DNA from: a virus
IMG/VR virus record: IMGVR_UViG_3300047371_000062
Location: 1-26,720 of that record
Direction: 5' to 3' (one strand)
DNA: 26,720 nucleotides
Below, in pieces: positions 1-10,268 of this stretch (position 1 is its first letter; each line of letters starts with the position of its first letter). The notes beneath the pieces are model-generated. The model worked only from the letters and a program-made list of their open reading frames with translations, made no database searches and was not told where the DNA came from. Position numbers and translations under genes: made by a program.

Positions 1-3000
1 TTTCAGATGAATTTGATATATAATATTTTGTTTCTGTTGTTAATGTTTCTCCACCAGTTAATATTTCTGATGATGAATCGTCGTAGCTTAATGTTTCAAA
101 TGTTGTTGCTACGTCATTTATAACCTTTGTTGTATCAACTTCAGATAAGTCAATAGCTAAAGGTAAGTTTATAATATCACTTGATACTATTTCCATTTCA
201 AATGGTTCTTGTAAATTATCATTACCTAATGTTGATTGTCTGAACATATATTGTTCAAATGCTGATAGGCTTGTTGTTCCTCCATCAAGTATAGTTGATC
301 TACCAAATCTTTCAACTGCACCTTTGGTACCTTTTTGTTTAATAACACCTTGATGAAAGTTTGTAATAGTATTTTTGTTTAGTCCCAATCCACTTACCCA
401 ATCTCTATCAATGTTACCAATAGTTAAATCTTTTGACTTAGTAATTGCTGGATTAAATTCATCTACATCAGTTCTGTAAATGTCATCAACAGATTGTACT
501 GCACTATCAAAGTTTTCAACAATGTGATCACCAAACACCAAGTAACCTGGTGCTTTCTTTTCACCATTCCATTCTTGTGTACGTTGGCCTCTGATTAATA
601 ATCTTTGTTGTCTTTTATTTTTAACATCGTCATATAAGTCAACACCTAATGCTGTTTTATTTTCAAATATTAATGCGTGTTCAAAGTTTGTAGTAGCACT
701 AGTGATACTTCCAATAAACTTTTGATTTTTAGTTTCAACTGATACTATTCCATCTTGTCTGTTTATACTTAAATCGCTATGCTGAATCTTATTGCCAAAC
801 ATATCAAGTATGCTATTATTGTTATAGCTTAATTCGTTATAAGGATAAACCGATCCTGACTCAGGAGTATAAGTAAGTCTTCTTCCTATCTGTAATATAT
901 AAGTATCATTTTCTTCAGCAGTACTTGTCCAATTAACAAAGTCAGCCGCGTTTTGATCACCTTCAAACTGTAGGTTATATCCTTGGCTTTCTAAATATTT
1001 CCAGTAACCTCTAACAAAACTATAAACATCTTGTATCTTACTAACCTTACTGCCAAACTCTAATGTGCTAGGTGTACTTACAAATTTATTATATCTTCTT
1101 ACCGTAGCACCGTTAATAGTCTGTAATTCAAAATCTGTTCCATTGCTAATATTAGGTTCAAAGAATTTAAATTCTCTTTTATTATCTGCTACACCAGTTA
1201 CAGTATATGCATCTGGAGTTTTAGTAATTAATACTATAGATGCGTTAACAAAATCATTAGCTGTACCTTCATACATTGAGATATTATAATCACTATCGCC
1301 AAATTCAAAATCACCATAGTAACTAGTTTCTCCAAAGATGTTTAATAAATGTTTACTACTATACCCTTCAAGTTTTTGTAATAATTTTGTTGTTAGATTA
1401 TTATACAACTCTTTAAAGTTTTTATCTAACTGTTTTCTTAAAATGTAATTATGTTGAGCCTGTGATATTCCGTTAGCTACATATGATACTTCTTTTAATT
1501 CTAATTCGTAACTAACTGTTACACCGCTCATACTATCACTATACGAAAGTATAGGTTCACCTGTAAAGTGTGTTCCTCTACCTACCATACTTGTTGCAGT
1601 AATTTTGCCACCTGTGGATTTAAATCTTGCAGTACCTAAAACACTATCGTAGCTATCTAATAAGTAAAACTCGTTTGTATCAGTTAATCCTGAACTACTT
1701 AATATCTTAATACTGTTAATAGTTTTATAAGTTTCACCAGGCATAGTAAAACAAGAACTATTTAAATATCTTTTAGTATATGATGTATAGTAATCTCTTA
1801 CCTTGCCAGGTTGAAAATAATCTGACCATGCTCTAGTAGGATTTAATTTTAACATAGCATTAACAGTCATTGCCTGACCTAATGCAGATTGACGCCATTC
1901 TATTTCTACAGGACCCCAATCACCAAACACAAATTCTTGTGCGGCATCTGAAGCTGTAGGAGCACCTAGTACTGTATCGGGATTTACTAAATCACCGTTT
2001 GTATCTACAGGACAATTATTAGTAAAGTCCCAATAACGTCTTGCATATTTTATATCTTGTTCTGTATCTGGCGATGCTTGTGGTTTTACAATACCATTTG
2101 ATAATGCATTAAGTAATGCAGTTCTTTTTGTAGCATCAGTCCAACTAAAGTAGGTATCCCACCAAGTAGGCTTAAATGAATAACCTAACATATGCCACGG
2201 TGTTAAGTGTGGTGTAGAGGTGCCAAATACCGTCATATAAGCACCTTTATAATGTCCTGGTAGTTTGTTAGTACCAAACTTATTACCTATGCTTAATGAG
2301 CTGTAATTCCAAGTAAATGGATCAGTTTGATCATAATAGTTCGCAATATTTAAACTTGTCTTTTCATTTTTATTAGCCCAAGTTTGATAAAACTTTTCTA
2401 AATAATTATCAATGTCTGCTAACTTATACCAAGTAGATATATGTTGACTTGGCATATAATCTGTAGCACTTTTATATTTGTCTTTGATACAATAATCATC
2501 TCTATACATTAAATCTTGTACAGGTAGTCCTGCGTAAATTCTTTTTTCTAAATCAAACAATGCCGCGTGTACAGGATCAAAGTTAGCTCCAGTTACATCT
2601 GTAATTTGTCCAGTTAGTGTATAAGTATCACCATCGTGTGTGTACAAGGTTGAACCAACTACTTGTGGTTGCATACCATAAGCTAATCCAAGTTTAACCA
2701 TACTAGGTGGAATATAACATTTGTTATCCATTTGGTTGTATACTACATTAAGTATTGGATTAGTGTTAACATTATCAAGTGCCGCATATGTAAGTTTTAA
2801 ATATACAGTATCACCAATTATATCATAATCTGTGTCTTTTAATAATATTCTTTCTACTTGTTTATTATTTCCATCGTTTTCAGTTAGATATACATATACA
2901 TGATCTCTGATATTTTGATCACCGTGTATATCAAATTTTGTTTTAAATTCTTTTACAGTAGTATCTGTTATAGTAAATGTTTCAATATCATATGTGTTAT

Positions 3001-5995
3001 GATATACCATATTAGAATTATTATAAAGTTCTGAATCTTTTTTATTTCTAATAATTTCTTTAATAGCAGATTCAGTTAAAAGTTTTATACTAGAATTATT
3101 TGATCCTACAGTATATAATCTTTTAACCTGTGCTAAAAATCTTTTTCTAAATGCATACCAATCATTAGCCTGTTCATTTAATATTGCAGTTATGTTTAAA
3201 TCTTTATCTGAGTAATTTATATCATGCATTATACTAATGTCTGGATGCACAAACATTGTACCTCCGTAATATGGAGTATGAACAATGCTAGAATAATTAT
3301 TATCACCAAACATAGTTCCAGAGTAACCTGGATTAACTGTAAGTTTGTCTAACCAATGATCGATTGTTTCACTCATAGTAAATTCATATATACGTTTGTT
3401 ATTGGCATTATGTTCTAGTGTTTCTGGAAAACTAATATTTGTTGTTGGATTACTTGCATCATTATTTGTCCAAACAAAGTCAACTAAATCTCCTGTAGTA
3501 AATAAACTTTGATCAATAACTAAAGTAGTAGCATTTGCACTTACCAAAGATGTTGGAACTGGATTACCGTTAACTTTAACATTGTAAAACAGTTCATCCC
3601 AATCTTTTGAAATTGTCATAGATGCTATTTCAGTATTGTCTGCAAGTATAGTAAAGTGATCACCATCGCTGTTTGATCCAGTAACTATTGTAATTTTGGA
3701 ACCACTTCTAGTTATAGTCATATCTGGTATTGCATTACCTCCAGGATTCTCAATATCAACTGGTCCTGCTAGAAATGTAATAGTTTTTCCTGTTAAATTA
3801 TTTAATGTAAATGTTTGTTCTACACCAACTAAATGTCTAGTCTTTTTAACAGACTCGTTGTAAGTGCCATCGTTGTTGCATTTAGCTAATACAGTTACAT
3901 TACCTTTAACAATTACATTATATTCTTCTTCGGGTCTCCAATTATTTTTACCAACTGGTATAGTTAATGCTGTGTCGGGTATTGTAATTTCATACTGTTT
4001 AGTTTCTTTGGCGCCTGTTAAAGTTCCTGATGGTTTATAAAATGTTTCTAAGTTTCCTGAGTTTTTAATATGATTATAACCTGCTAATGGTTTTGCATAT
4101 CTTATATTTTGTATTGTATCGTCATATGATTTTTTGTAGTTTTTAGTTAGTAAGAAATTTTCAAATTCATACTCTGCACCCTTAGGTGTATCTTTATAAC
4201 TTAATACATGATTAATTTCAGGATCAACAAATGTTCCTGTTCCAACTTTATATCCAAAAATCTTTTCACCGGCAAATCCTGTAGAGTATATATCTTCTAA
4301 AGGAATACCTTCACAGTTATAAAATTTGTATAATGGATACTGATTAATTTTTGTTTTTTGTTGACCTAATGTAATTGTATTATTTTTATAATAAACATCT
4401 GCATATCTCCAATCTGCGTAAGCAGGATTTGCTACAGAGTTAATTTGCATAACATCATTATCTGCTAAAGTTTTTATAGCAACAAAGTTCAAAGCTGTTT
4501 TTTGATAAACTTTAGTATCACTATTATCTATATAAACATATGTAGCATCAATTGGAAGAACAGATAAATCTTCTCCACTTACTACACCATAGTCAATTTT
4601 ACCTACTTTATTTGCTACCAATGATTTTTCTGCATAGTTCCATAAATTTAATTCTTCATTGTATTCTATAATTGGTCTCTGTGCAATTCTATTTTCATTT
4701 AATATTTCAGTAAAATCATGTGTTGGAATTAACTCTTGTACTTTATTAATAGTAGCAAAGTTAACCCAGCTATTTGTTCTACTCCAAGCAGTTTGATATA
4801 CATCTCCTCTATCTATAACAATATAATCTTTGTTTGGTGTTAGTGGAGCCTGGTGATCCCATTTTTCGTTATCTTCATCGTGTCCATCTAGTGAATTAAT
4901 TAAAGCAAGTTCGTTAGCAGTTATACCTGCTACATTTGTTGCTGTCCATTTATTATTACTAAATGTAGCATCAACTAATTTTTTAAATGAAACATCTTTT
5001 GTTGATGCATCTACTTGTGTAATATAAATTGATTCTGTGTTTGTAGTTTGACCATTGTGAACCCAACCAGCAGTAAATCTTATTAAAGTATTTTCTTTAA
5101 ACTGTGCAGGATTGCTATCCTCGTTTCCAAAAATAAATCCGTCAAACAAAGGAAGTCTATTTGTATCAGCATTATAAGCATCTACTAATGCTTGTGGCGA
5201 TTGATTACTAGTAGCCCAATAACTGTTTGCAGTATTTGGAGAAACTCTTACAGGTTCACCAGTATCCCATACACCATAGTTTCTTTTTGATAGTTTACTA
5301 TAACTATTGTAAACTTTAACTCCATTTGAGTCTTTATATAATTCTAATTTTGTTTCTGGATTATTTGCAGTTACTAGATAAGTTTTATCTTTTACAGTTG
5401 AATCCCAACCTGTTCCACTAAATTTTATAATCATGCCAACTTCTAGTACAAACGAATTATTATCGTCAGTTAGTTTATATGCTGGCACACGCAACATATC
5501 AATAAGAGGATCTTTGTTCGCTCCTGTATAAACACTTTCGTATACAGGCATTTCTTCAACCCATCTATAATTTTTAAAGTTTAAAAATTTGTCAACATTA
5601 ATTGGAGGACTAAATGTAAATTTACTTGATGAATAAGACGCATTATAATTGTAAGCATTAAAGTTTTGATTTATTGCATATGTTATATCATCAAAAGAAA
5701 TTTTGTTAGTTAAGTCTTGGTTATTATTATAAGATACTATAGCAGGTGCTAGTTGAGTTTTGTTTCTTATAGTAGCATCAACACTAGGAGTTATATATTT
5801 GTCTGTAGATACTGAATACTTTCCACTATTATTTCCTATGTATCCATTAACTTGTCCTAGCGGTCCTTTTGAAACCATTTGGTCAAGGGTACTATCTAAC
5901 CAACTTTTATTAATGTCTGTTTGAAAAACATTAGGTAAAAAGTTACTAGTTTTAATTTTGTTTACCTTGTTTGGGCCTGCTTTCTTTTTAGACAT
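1..5995 (-). CDS. giant virion structural (baseplate/tail) protein, 3' part outside window
   Basis: Reading from ATG at 5995 leftward, the frame stays open to base 1: 1998 codons with no stop, so the gene continues beyond the window. Two tandem TAA codons (gp6's stop at 6001-5999 and one at 5998-5996) directly precede this ATG. The N-terminus contains FLPNVFQTDINKSWLDSTLD (residues about 19-38), and near residues 1260-1280 there is HLTPWHMLGYSFKPTWWDTY. I recall similar segments from very large structural proteins of marine T4-like phages, but could not run a search. The rest is rich in Asn, Thr, Tyr and Asp, like beta-rich virion proteins, with no signal peptide or membrane segment. It follows gp6 in the operon, the place T4 uses for gp7 (1032 aa), so a wedge or tail-tip role is inferred. 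It is at least twice the length of gp7. Confidence 0.75.
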   Translation of the reverse strand, partial: MSKKKAGPNKVNKIKTSNFLPNVFQTDINKSWLDSTLDQMVSKGPLGQVNGYIGNNSGKYSVSTDKYITPSVDATIRNKTQLAPAIVSYNNNQDLTNKISFDDITYAINQNFNAYNYNASYSSSKFTFSPPINVDKFLNFKNYRWVEEMPVYESVYTGANKDPLIDMLRVPAYKLTDDNNSFVLEVGMIIKFSGTGWDSTVKDKTYLVTANNPETKLELYKDSNGVKVYNSYSKLSKRNYGVWDTGEPVRVSPNTANSYWATSNQSPQALVDAYNADTNRLPLFDGFIFGNEDSNPAQFKENTLIRFTAGWVHNGQTTNTESIYITQVDASTKDVSFKKLVDATFSNNKWTATNVAGITANELALINSLDGHDEDNEKWDHQAPLTPNKDYIVIDRGDVYQTAWSRTNSWVNFATINKVQELIPTHDFTEILNENRIAQRPIIEYNEELNLWNYAEKSLVANKVGKIDYGVVSGEDLSVLPIDATYVYIDNSDTKVYQKTALNFVAIKTLADNDVMQINSVANPAYADWRYADVYYKNNTITLGQQKTKINQYPLYKFYNCEGIPLEDIYSTGFAGEKIFGYKVGTGTFVDPEINHVLSYKDTPKGAEYEFENFLLTKNYKKSYDDTIQNIRYAKPLAGYNHIKNSGNLETFYKPSGTLTGAKETKQYEITIPDTALTIPVGKNNWRPEEEYNVIVKGNVTVLAKCNNDGTYNESVKKTRHLVGVEQTFTLNNLTGKTITFLAGPVDIENPGGNAIPDMTITRSGSKITIVTGSNSDGDHFTILADNTEIASMTISKDWDELFYNVKVNGNPVPTSLVSANATTLVIDQSLFTTGDLVDFVWTNNDASNPTTNISFPETLEHNANNKRIYEFTMSETIDHWLDKLTVNPGYSGTMFGDNNYSSIVHTPYYGGTMFVHPDISIMHDINYSDKDLNITAILNEQANDWYAFRKRFLAQVKRLYTVGSNNSSIKLLTESAIKEIIRNKKDSELYNNSNMVYHNTYDIETFTITDTTVKEFKTKFDIHGDQNIRDHVYVYLTENDGNNKQVERILLKDTDYDIIGDTVYLKLTYAALDNVNTNPILNVVYNQMDNKCYIPPSMVKLGLAYGMQPQVVGSTLYTHDGDTYTLTGQITDVTGANFDPVHAALFDLEKRIYAGLPVQDLMYRDDYCIKDKYKSATDYMPSQHISTWYKLADIDNYLEKFYQTWANKNEKTSLNIANYYDQTDPFTWNYSSLSIGNKFGTNKLPGHYKGAYMTVFGTSTPHLTPWHMLGYSFKPTWWDTYFSWTDATKRTALLNALSNGIVKPQASPDTEQDIKYARRYWDFTNNCPVDTNGDLVNPDTVLGAPTASDAAQEFVFGDWGPVEIEWRQSALGQAMTVNAMLKLNPTRAWSDYFQPGKVRDYYTSYTKRYLNSSCFTMPGETYKTINSIKILSSSGLTDTNEFYLLDSYDSVLGTARFKSTGGKITATSMVGRGTHFTGEPILSYSDSMSGVTVSYELELKEVSYVANGISQAQHNYILRKQLDKNFKELYNNLTTKLLQKLEGYSSKHLLNIFGETSYYGDFEFGDSDYNISMYEGTANDFVNASIVLITKTPDAYTVTGVADNKREFKFFEPNISNGTDFELQTINGATVRRYNKFVSTPSTLEFGSKVSKIQDVYSFVRGYWKYLESQGYNLQFEGDQNAADFVNWTSTAEENDTYILQIGRRLTYTPESGSVYPYNELSYNNNSILDMFGNKIQHSDLSINRQDGIVSVETKNQKFIGSITSATTNFEHALIFENKTALGVDLYDDVKNKRQQRLLIRGQRTQEWNGEKKAPGYLVFGDHIVENFDSAVQSVDDIYRTDVDEFNPAITKSKDLTIGNIDRDWVSGLGLNKNTITNFHQGVIKQKGTKGAVERFGRSTILDGGTTSLSAFEQYMFRQSTLGNDNLQEPFEMEIVSSDIINLPLAIDLSEVDTTKVINDVATTFETLSYDDSSSEILTGGETLTTETKYYISNSSE

Positions 5996-5998
5996 TTA

Positions 5999-8900
5999 TT
6001 ATGTTCCTGCTCTAATGTTTTCATCTGTTATATTCTGAATAATGTCAATATCGTTAACACTTACGTCGGGAATAATAAGTTCGTCGCTGTTTGGTAAAAA
6101 CTCAAACATATCACCAAATACACTACCTGAACCCTGTGGCACAATAACAAAACTACTTAACACACCTGCAAGTTTTTTATGCACGTATGCCGCTAATTCT
6201 GTAAAGTAAAATGTTTCTCCAAAATCCCAATTTGAAGAATCAAAAAATTCTTTAATAGACTCTACAGTCTTATTTTTTAAATCAGTGTCAGTTATATTTG
6301 ATCCTATAAGTTTAATTACTCTGAATCTTGCTTTCAATGCATTTTCTGCATTTGCACCAAACAAACATTTGTATCTTATAGGTTTATAAACTATAGTATC
6401 ACTCATAGCTTTCTTTTCACCACTTGACGCAAACATCTGTCCTAGTTCATAACTTGTTGGTGGTAAAGGCATATTTGGAATTGTACCTAATAGCCAATTT
6501 TTATATTCTGTATCATATGCTGTAGTTAAAGCAAATACATCAATAACGTTTGTAAAGCTAGGATCAACTACTTGGTTGTCAGAAGCAATATGCTCCCATT
6601 CAAAGTTCATATTTTCTTTACCTGTATAAAAAGTGTCGTCTACTGATATTTGCGTTGATCCTACTGTATCAAAAAATACTTCAGGATTATCTGGTCTACT
6701 ATCTGCATTACCATCCACAAGTACTAATCTATAAGTGTTTAGTCCTAACTGATCGTATCCATATACATAAAATTTTCCTAGTTTAGCAATAGCATTATTT
6801 GAAACACCTAATGCTTGTATGCAATCTCTTTTTGATTTTTTAGTAAAAGAACTAATTTCCATTTCGTTTTGAATATTACCAAGGCGAACAGAATTACTAG
6901 TAAAGTTAAATCTTATAGTTCTTAAATGTATATCATATTGTTGATTATTATAATTAAAATATATTGACCAACTAGCATCTTCTAAATCAAAGTTATCAGG
7001 AAATTGTGTATTGGTACTAAATGTTTCAGGGCTAGTATCTACTTCCCAACTTTTATTTTTATAATTATATTTTATACTAAATGATCTTTTAGAATCAATA
7101 TAAGCAATAATAATATTTCTTTCACTTGTGCTAAAGTTTCTCGACAATGCTGGATATATAATATCTAATGTACTATTAGATGGAATGTCAGTATCAAGAA
7201 TAATTGATCCTATACCATCGTTTTGAACACCAGTTGGTTCACCTGCACTTGTTCCTGTACCTTCTATACCTAAACCATAATTGAATACATCTGTAACCTT
7301 TGCCCATTTGCTACCACTTGATGTTGTAAATTTAAGTAAAGCACCAGGGGTTATATATTGCATATATGAGTCTACTGTATCACCAACTCTAACAATATCA
7401 TTATTAGTATCAGTTATGTATCCAGTCTTAACACCACTTACGGTTTGACTTGGACTTTGCCATACAAAAGAATCTGCAGTATAGTTATGTTGTGTTCTTA
7501 GTCCACTAAATGCACTTCTATATTTTGTATAGTATAAATTTATATATTCGTCATTGTTAATAATATCTTTTACATATTTGTTAAACAGTTGACTTGAATT
7601 ATATGAACCACTAGTCGAAGATGTATGTAATCTTTCATCTTGATATAATCTAGCATCATCGCCTTGCAAGTATAAATTACTGTATTCACCTGTAGGATCA
7701 ATAAATTTTGAATATCTGCTGTGTCCACTAAATGTTCTGTTTACACTTTTTACTTTTACTACTCCACCTGTGTTATTAGATAATATAGTATTGTAGTCTT
7801 GAGCAGTAATCATTCTGTCTTGACTTGCATAATTCTTAGGTGCATTTTCTCTTATACTATCTAGCGATTCACTTGATGTAGCATTTGTAATTGCTTGTTT
7901 TAATTGTAAAGTAAATACTGCATTATAAGTATTACCATCACGTCCTGTATAGTTTACATTAATTTTTTTGTTAGTTAAATCATCTGGACGTACCACATAA
8001 GATGAGTTCTCACTTGGTCTATACCAAACTCTAATTGTGCCTTTTGGGATATTACCAAAAGTTCTATCAGGAAATAAAATTGATATTTCATTGTTCTCTC
8101 TAGTCTTAACACTAAAGATATCTCTAATACCTGATGCTAAATTATTATAAACTATATTGCTATTAACATCTTTAACTTTAGTCCATTCTTTAATAAGGTT
8201 TCCGGTTGTACTTATATTTTGTACAAAGCAATCTGTGTTATTAATATTAGGGATAGTAATATCTAATACATTACTATCAATTGGATCTTCAATAGCAAAA
8301 TCTTGATATGATAATTCACCTTGTTTTACTCCAAAGAAGAAACCTGTGTTAGCACTATTGATTCCTCTGCCGTCATTCTTAAAATACATTCCAATGTTAG
8401 AAACTGGATCTGGAGATTTTTCTTTGAATGTTAAATTAGTTTCATCATAATCACTGCTAATAATATTAAATGTTCTTGTAGAACCTGTTACTACACCTTC
8501 AACATCAAACTTAATTTGATTTGGTGTATTATTTAAATCGTAAAAATCTGTTCTAATATTATTAAGTACTACACTTTTATTTGGACTACCATATTGATTA
8601 CTATTTTGTAAAGTTGAATTTACTATGGTAATAAAATCATCTAAGTTATTAACATCATTAGTAACTTCATATTTAATTTCTTTTCCACCTAAACTTGTTC
8701 CTGCACTACCAATAACTGCTTCGTTTGTTTTAACTGCAACAACTTTCATTTCACCATACGCAGGCACATTACGTCTTGGAGAGTATCCTAAAAATTCAGC
8801 TAATTTAAAAACTGATTCTTGTTTTTCTGCTGTTGTTAAAAAGTTATTTCTAGCATTAAGATCTACTCTGTATGCTAGGTTGTGTCCAAATTGAGCTACT

Positions 8901-9100
8901 ACATCAAGTAGTGATACAAATTCAGCTGATTCAATCCAGTCATTATAATTTTCTGGATATGTGTTACGGACATAGTCAACCATTGCAGTTCTAATTGTAT
9001 CATAATCAAATGCTTGAAAGTTAGCATTAACGTAAGATTCATAAACTACAGTATAGTCTTCTGCCGCAAATATTTTATTTTGTCTAGTTTTTTGTGCCAT
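5999..9100 (-). CDS. 6: baseplate wedge protein gp6
   Basis: This is the 1033-aa baseplate wedge subunit, which in T4 forms the inner ring that clamps wedges around the hub. Residues about 57-110 carry the typical gp6/baseplate-J signature: ESAEFVSLLDVVAQFG, then YRVDLNARNNFLTTAEKQES and LAEFLGYSPRRNVPAYG. Around residues 430-450 there is the family pattern ASQDRMITAQDYNTIL. T4 gp6 is 660 aa, so this is a long version, with the extra material mainly in the middle and C-terminal parts. The ATG lies one base after the gp25 stop, so the two are translationally coupled, and the giant structural gene follows immediately. The gp25-gp6 order matches the known physical contact of these proteins in the T4 wedge. 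Confidence is high for the family and lower for the role of the extra domains. Confidence 0.9.
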   Translation of the reverse strand: MAQKTRQNKIFAAEDYTVVYESYVNANFQAFDYDTIRTAMVDYVRNTYPENYNDWIESAEFVSLLDVVAQFGHNLAYRVDLNARNNFLTTAEKQESVFKLAEFLGYSPRRNVPAYGEMKVVAVKTNEAVIGSAGTSLGGKEIKYEVTNDVNNLDDFITIVNSTLQNSNQYGSPNKSVVLNNIRTDFYDLNNTPNQIKFDVEGVVTGSTRTFNIISSDYDETNLTFKEKSPDPVSNIGMYFKNDGRGINSANTGFFFGVKQGELSYQDFAIEDPIDSNVLDITIPNINNTDCFVQNISTTGNLIKEWTKVKDVNSNIVYNNLASGIRDIFSVKTRENNEISILFPDRTFGNIPKGTIRVWYRPSENSSYVVRPDDLTNKKINVNYTGRDGNTYNAVFTLQLKQAITNATSSESLDSIRENAPKNYASQDRMITAQDYNTILSNNTGGVVKVKSVNRTFSGHSRYSKFIDPTGEYSNLYLQGDDARLYQDERLHTSSTSGSYNSSQLFNKYVKDIINNDEYINLYYTKYRSAFSGLRTQHNYTADSFVWQSPSQTVSGVKTGYITDTNNDIVRVGDTVDSYMQYITPGALLKFTTSSGSKWAKVTDVFNYGLGIEGTGTSAGEPTGVQNDGIGSIILDTDIPSNSTLDIIYPALSRNFSTSERNIIIAYIDSKRSFSIKYNYKNKSWEVDTSPETFSTNTQFPDNFDLEDASWSIYFNYNNQQYDIHLRTIRFNFTSNSVRLGNIQNEMEISSFTKKSKRDCIQALGVSNNAIAKLGKFYVYGYDQLGLNTYRLVLVDGNADSRPDNPEVFFDTVGSTQISVDDTFYTGKENMNFEWEHIASDNQVVDPSFTNVIDVFALTTAYDTEYKNWLLGTIPNMPLPPTSYELGQMFASSGEKKAMSDTIVYKPIRYKCLFGANAENALKARFRVIKLIGSNITDTDLKNKTVESIKEFFDSSNWDFGETFYFTELAAYVHKKLAGVLSSFVIVPQGSGSVFGDMFEFLPNSDELIIPDVSVNDIDIIQNITDENIRAGT

Positions 9101-9101
9101 G

Positions 9102-9479
9102 TTAAATCTCTGCGTCCTGTTCCCTATCGAACTTAATTTGCAAATCTATTGCTGTTGTAGTAGGTAGGTATGTTAAATTTACATTAACTGTAACATAATG
9201 GTCATCTTGTACTACACGAACATTTGTATCGTTAACTGTAAAACGAGGATCGTAGTTTACTACAGCAAATACTTCATTGCGTATAGACTCAATAGTATCA
9301 TCATCTAATGGTTCAAATACATAAAAAGGCAAGTCACAACCAAAAGTAGGGTCGGTCCACTTCTCTCCTTTACGTATATGAAAATGGTTTAACAGGTCAC
9401 GTTTAGCTAGTTCAAGACCAGAAAGTCCCTTGCTAGTATAAGCCTGTTCAACTGTTGTATATCCTATAATCTCGCTCAT
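9102..9479 (-). CDS. 25: baseplate wedge protein gp25 (GPW/gp25 family)
   Basis: The 125-aa protein matches T4 gp25 (132 aa) in length and pattern. A short N-terminus leads into LAKRDLLNHFHIRKGEKWTD, then DPTFGCDLPFYVFEPLDDDT, an IESIRNEV helix and NYDPRF. The DP-FG-L and YDPRF patterns define the GPW/gp25 family, the small wedge component that contacts gp6 and the sheath initiation site. Despite the family's historical name, no lysozyme activity is implied. A late promoter motif (9492-9485) lies so close that its predicted transcript would start at the ATG, and there is no Shine-Dalgarno sequence before the ATG. Read-through from the upstream operon could also supply translation. gp6 follows after one base. 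Confidence 0.9.
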   Translation of the reverse strand: MSEIIGYTTVEQAYTSKGLSGLELAKRDLLNHFHIRKGEKWTDPTFGCDLPFYVFEPLDDDTIESIRNEVFAVVNYDPRFTVNDTNVRVVQDDHYVTVNVNLTYLPTTTAIDLQIKFDREQDAEI

Positions 9480-9484
9480 ACAAC

Positions 9485-9492
9485 TATTTATG
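9485..9492 (-). promoter_or_regulatory. T4-type late promoter CATAAATA before gp25
   Basis: The minus strand reads CATAAATA in the only gap (9480-9539) of this operon. It fits the NATAAATA late motif recognised by gp55-containing RNA polymerase. With the usual spacing of about six bases to the start, transcription would begin at or beside the gp25 start codon at 9479. It would give extra late expression of gp25, gp6 and the giant structural gene. Confidence 0.6.
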
Positions 9493-9539
9493 CGATTTAT
9501 TCTGTTAGTAGTTTATGATTGTATAATTAGCTTGTAAAG

Positions 9540-10268
9540 CTATTGATTTAATTGATTTATTAGTGATCTCTTTCTACTTTCAGAAAGATTTGGCAAAAAT
9601 CTACTAGTTTCTGCGTAGTATACATACTCAGCTTGAGCCTTTTGTTTATCCGTTAATTGAAATGTACTATACTCTTTTACCAGCTGTTGAATACCTTGTT
9701 CTTTAATTAAAGATCTATTTTTATATTGTCCATAGTCTGCTAAGATAATTATTTTTGATTCAGCTTGTCTTTGTGTTCTTTGAGATCCACCTAAAATTAA
9801 TGCAGTAGCAACATAATCCCATTTCTTTTCTTCAATAAATTCGTATATACGAAATTTTCTATCTTCAGTACCAACTGATGTAATATCATTAGTAAACCAA
9901 TATAAACTTAATAACCCATCGTATTGGCTTTGAGATAACGTATCAATTGGTAAGAGTTTTTTAAATCTTCTTTCTCTATCTTTAAAAAGTTCTATCCAAG
10001 CAGTATATGCTGAATCTTCAGTTACTCCATTACCTTCTATGTCATCTACTGTTGTACTTTTATAACCTATTTTTGTTATGCCATCAACAGTTTTTTGATA
10101 TCCACTCCAACCCATAGTTCTAATAATATAGTTCATAACATTATCACTTGCTTCTAAGTCTTTTACAAATACTTCATCTCTAGCCGTGCTTGTATCTATT
10201 ATAGAAAATAAACTAAAGTCAATTAAAGTTTTATCATTAACAACGTTTCCAAAATTAAAAGTAGGCAT
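9540..10268 (-). CDS. T4-lysozyme-like structural protein, apparently catalytically degenerate
   Basis: This 242-aa protein has a stretch resembling T4-type (GH24) lysozymes: residues about 55-70 read GYQKTVDGITKIGYKST, comparable with Y-K-D-T-E-G-x-x-T-I-G in T4 lysozyme. Downstream, DTLSQSQYDGLLSLYWFTND resembles the conserved L-(S/T)-x-x-Q-x-D-A-L-x-S-x-x-x-N segment. By eye alignment the catalytic Glu11, Asp20 and Thr26 positions are not preserved (basic or other residues appear instead). I therefore infer a lysozyme fold kept as a structural part rather than an enzyme. It starts at a TAATG overlap with gp5 and lies between the spike and wedge genes, which suggests a baseplate hub or spike component. 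The alternative is an active enzyme with a shifted active site. The family assignment is moderate. Confidence 0.6.
   Translation of the reverse strand: MPTFNFGNVVNDKTLIDFSLFSIIDTSTARDEVFVKDLEASDNVMNYIIRTMGWSGYQKTVDGITKIGYKSTTVDDIEGNGVTEDSAYTAWIELFKDRERRFKKLLPIDTLSQSQYDGLLSLYWFTNDITSVGTEDRKFRIYEFIEEKKWDYVATALILGGSQRTQRQAESKIIILADYGQYKNRSLIKEQGIQQLVKEYSTFQLTDKQKAQAEYVYYAETSRFLPNLSESRKRSLINQLNQ

Noticed and set aside
1065-1289. A plus-strand open frame of 74 codons.
   Set aside because: It lies entirely within the open frame of the giant minus-strand structural gene and has no ribosome site; other frames opposite long genes were dismissed for the same reason.
9530-9542. Small hairpin AGCTT-GTA-AAGCT at the end of the lysozyme-like gene as a terminator.
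   Set aside because: It is only five pairs long and has no T tract after it in the direction of transcription.
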